From an uncultured Alphaproteobacteria bacterium (GTDB lineage Bacteria > Pseudomonadota > Alphaproteobacteria > HIMB59 > GCA-002718135): 45,272 bases of DNA. Shown piece by piece: positions 43,846 to 45,272 of the stretch (positions are counted from its first letter, which is position 1; each line of letters begins with the position of its first letter). Location: contig CACDMT010000007.1 of NCBI GenBank assembly GCA_902553945.1, positions 1-45,272 on the forward strand. Reading direction: 5' to 3'. The translations under genes were made by a program, and so were the position numbers. The notes below the pieces were generated by a model, which did not search any database, was not told the DNA's origin, and was given only the letters and a program-made list of their open reading frames with translations.

Positions 43846-43897
43846 ATATTTGGTATAGCGGATAAAAATAAAAAGAAAACTTTTTATTAAATTTGAT

Positions 43898-43975
43898 GGC
43901 GAACGTAGCTCAGTTGGTTAGAGCGCGGCCTTGTGGTGGCCGATGTCGTGGGTTCGAATCCCATCGTTCGCCCCA
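43898..43975 (+). tRNA. tRNA-His(GTG)
   Basis: A 78-base tRNA including the extra 5' G (position -1) paired with C73, the identity mark of tRNA-His, and an encoded CCA. Acceptor GCGAACG-type arm pairs with CGTTCGC. The anticodon loop TTGTGGT is closed by CGGCC/GGCCG and shows GTG. Confidence 0.97.
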
Positions 43976-44050
43976 TTTTTAAATTTATTTTCTATATTTA
44001 CATTATCTATTGTTTTTTTAGTTAATCTACATAAAAGCAAAATATTAATA

Positions 44051-44135
44051 GGGCCGGTGGTGGAATTGGTAGACACGCTAGATTTAGGTTCTAGTGCCGT
44101 GAGGTGTGAAGGTTCAAGTCCTTTCCGGCCTACCA
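44051..44135 (+). tRNA. tRNA-Leu(TAG)
   Basis: An 85-base class II tRNA with encoded CCA and a long variable arm. Acceptor GGGCCGG pairs with CCGGCCT. The anticodon loop TTTAGGT is closed by CTAGA/TCTAG and reads TAG. It lies just before the trigger factor gene, as in many alphaproteobacteria. Confidence 0.96.
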
Positions 44136-44154
44136 TGTTTTATAAGGAGTGTAA

Positions 44155-45272
44155 GTGAATATAAAAGAAGTAAAATCAAAAAAACTTTATAAGGAATATT
44201 CATTAGAAATTCCTTTTGATGAAATAGATCAAAAAATTAATGAAAAAATTATTGAATTGATTCCCGGTGTTACAATTCCAGGTTTTAGGAAAGGAAAAGC
44301 ACCCATAACCATTGTAAGAAAAAAATATGAAGATAATGTTTTAAATGATGTTCTTCAAAATATAGTAAATTTAAAAACAAATGACTTAATAAAAGAAAAA
44401 AAATTTAACTTATTTAGACAACCTAAGATAGATTTAAAAAATTTTGAAAAAAATAAACCTGTCAAAATTGATCTAAAAATTGATTTGCAACCAGAAATAA
44501 AATTAAAAAATTTTAAAGATATAAATTTAAATAAATATGAAATTGATTTAAATAAAAAAACCTTAGATGAACATTTTGATAAATTTATTTCTTCTCAAAA
44601 AGACTATAAAAAAATAACAGAAAACCGTGAAATAAAAAAATCAGATAAAGTTTTAATAAACTTTGATACAGATGAAGTAAACATACCGGAATATTTGAAA
44701 ACTCAAAAAAATATACCTATAGATACCGAAAGTGAACAAGAAATTCTTCCAGGTCTGAATAAAGAATTAATTTCCTCTAAAGCTAAAGTGGGAGAAATTA
44801 AAAATTTATCTTTTGATATGAAAGCAGTCTTGCAAGATAATAAAATTGATAAAGTTGATTACAAAATTGAAATAATTTCTATTGAAGAAAAAATTAAATT
44901 TGAATTAACAAAAGAATTTCTAGAAAAAAATGGTTTTAAAAATGAAATTGAGCTTAAAGATTTTTTAAAAAATAATTTATCACAGCAATACAACCAGGGA
45001 TTAAAACAAATAGAAAAAAAACAACTTATGGATTATTTGGATAAAGATTATAAATTTGATCTACCTGAAGGTGTTTTAGAGGATGATTTCAATGAAATTT
45101 GGAATAGATTAGAACATGCTAAAAAAGATGGAACACTTGATGCAGATGATAAATCTTTAAATGATGATGAATTAAGAAAGAGATATAAGAAAATATCTGA
45201 AAGAAGAGTTAAATTAGGTGCTCTAATGCAATTTATAGCGAGAGAGGAAAAAATCTCGATTTCAGAGGATGA
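44155..45272 (+). CDS. tig: Trigger factor (3' end outside window)
   Basis: The first 372 codons of the ribosome-bound chaperone trigger factor. The start is a GTG (reading MNIKEVKSKKLYKEYSLEIP) five bases after TAAGGAG; no ATG fits. The N-terminal ribosome-docking signature GFRKGKAP is at 43-50. The middle region (about 145-235), which is the FKBP-type isomerase domain in other bacteria, is diverged and has ILPGLN in place of the usual FIPGFE and lacks the aromatic pocket residues. The helical C-terminal substrate domain follows and runs off the window. The gene stands 19 bases after tRNA-Leu; clpP normally follows. Confidence 0.93.
   Translation, partial: MNIKEVKSKKLYKEYSLEIPFDEIDQKINEKIIELIPGVTIPGFRKGKAPITIVRKKYEDNVLNDVLQNIVNLKTNDLIKEKKFNLFRQPKIDLKNFEKNKPVKIDLKIDLQPEIKLKNFKDINLNKYEIDLNKKTLDEHFDKFISSQKDYKKITENREIKKSDKVLINFDTDEVNIPEYLKTQKNIPIDTESEQEILPGLNKELISSKAKVGEIKNLSFDMKAVLQDNKIDKVDYKIEIISIEEKIKFELTKEFLEKNGFKNEIELKDFLKNNLSQQYNQGLKQIEKKQLMDYLDKDYKFDLPEGVLEDDFNEIWNRLEHAKKDGTLDADDKSLNDDELRKRYKKISERRVKLGALMQFIAREEKISISED

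Noticed and set aside
43918-44158. Two open frames over tRNA-His and tRNA-Leu, one on each strand, the minus one reading NDGIRTHDIGHH
   Set aside because: They are translations of the tRNA genes and their antisense, a well-known false protein in databases. The tRNAs explain the region fully.

Overview
The window is a dense, very AT-rich stretch of bacterial chromosome with very short gaps between genes and many genes that touch or overlap. The content points to a streamlined marine alphaproteobacterium of the SAR11/Pelagibacter or HIMB59/AEGEAN-169 type. The reasons are the low GC, the alphaproteobacterial gene order (murA-hisG-hisD-infA-yacG-tRNA-Phe, and tRNA-Leu directly before the trigger factor gene), and the absence of mobile elements, phage genes or CRISPR arrays. 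The exact clade is my inference. No gap longer than about 300 bases is left without a gene, an RNA or a regulatory element.

Layout. 1-9.5 kb: end of a phosphohexomutase gene, a D,D-carboxypeptidase with a SPOR tail, clpS-clpA, a COG3146 acyltransferase and a RidA protein, a membrane-anchored cyclophilin with an M19 dipeptidase, then LysE, PdxJ and a glutathione S-transferase. 9.5-17.2 kb: small membrane proteins, malate synthase G, a DUF4174 protein read from just behind tRNA-Thr, an AlkB-type alkane monooxygenase, an MFS transporter, a kappa-class isomerase, and an unrecognised protein built of two similar halves. 17.3-21.9 kb: an Uup-type ABC-F ATPase between two tiny membrane proteins, an HpcH/HpaI aldolase, a nitrilase-family amidase and a methyltransferase. 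21.9-27.6 kb: mntR divergent from a putative Mn exporter with a clear MntR box between them, two small ORFs (one DUF2256), murA, hisG, hisD, infA, yacG, tRNA-Phe. 27.7-35 kb: a trimethylamine-dehydrogenase-like flavoprotein, then a tight five-gene run (PQQ dehydrogenase with an inserted heme domain, methyltransferase, glycosyltransferase-like protein, two amino-acid-type ABC permeases). 35-40.6 kb: cytochrome c', iolE, a glutamine amidotransferase, glpK and parE. 40.6-45.3 kb: glnA, two tandem glutamine riboswitches, glnB, an aminotransferase, tRNA-His, tRNA-Leu and the start of tig.

The most notable region is the nitrogen locus at 40.6-43.8 kb. Between glnB and glnA, on the minus strand, lie two consecutive copies of the glutamine-binding glnA-type aptamer. 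Their helices differ in sequence but keep pairing. The adjacent PII protein has a strongly altered, acidic T-loop, and the glutamine synthetase has an altered sequence around its adenylylation tyrosine. Together these suggest that glutamine sensing by RNA may have partly replaced the usual GlnD/PII/GlnE protein cascade. This is a hypothesis; the RNA motifs and the residue changes are directly visible.

Other points are the MntR box, the heme domain inside a PQQ propeller, a TMADH-like enzyme lacking one iron-sulfur ligand, the six-base gap between tRNA-Thr and a start codon, and several small genes easily missed by automatic annotation.
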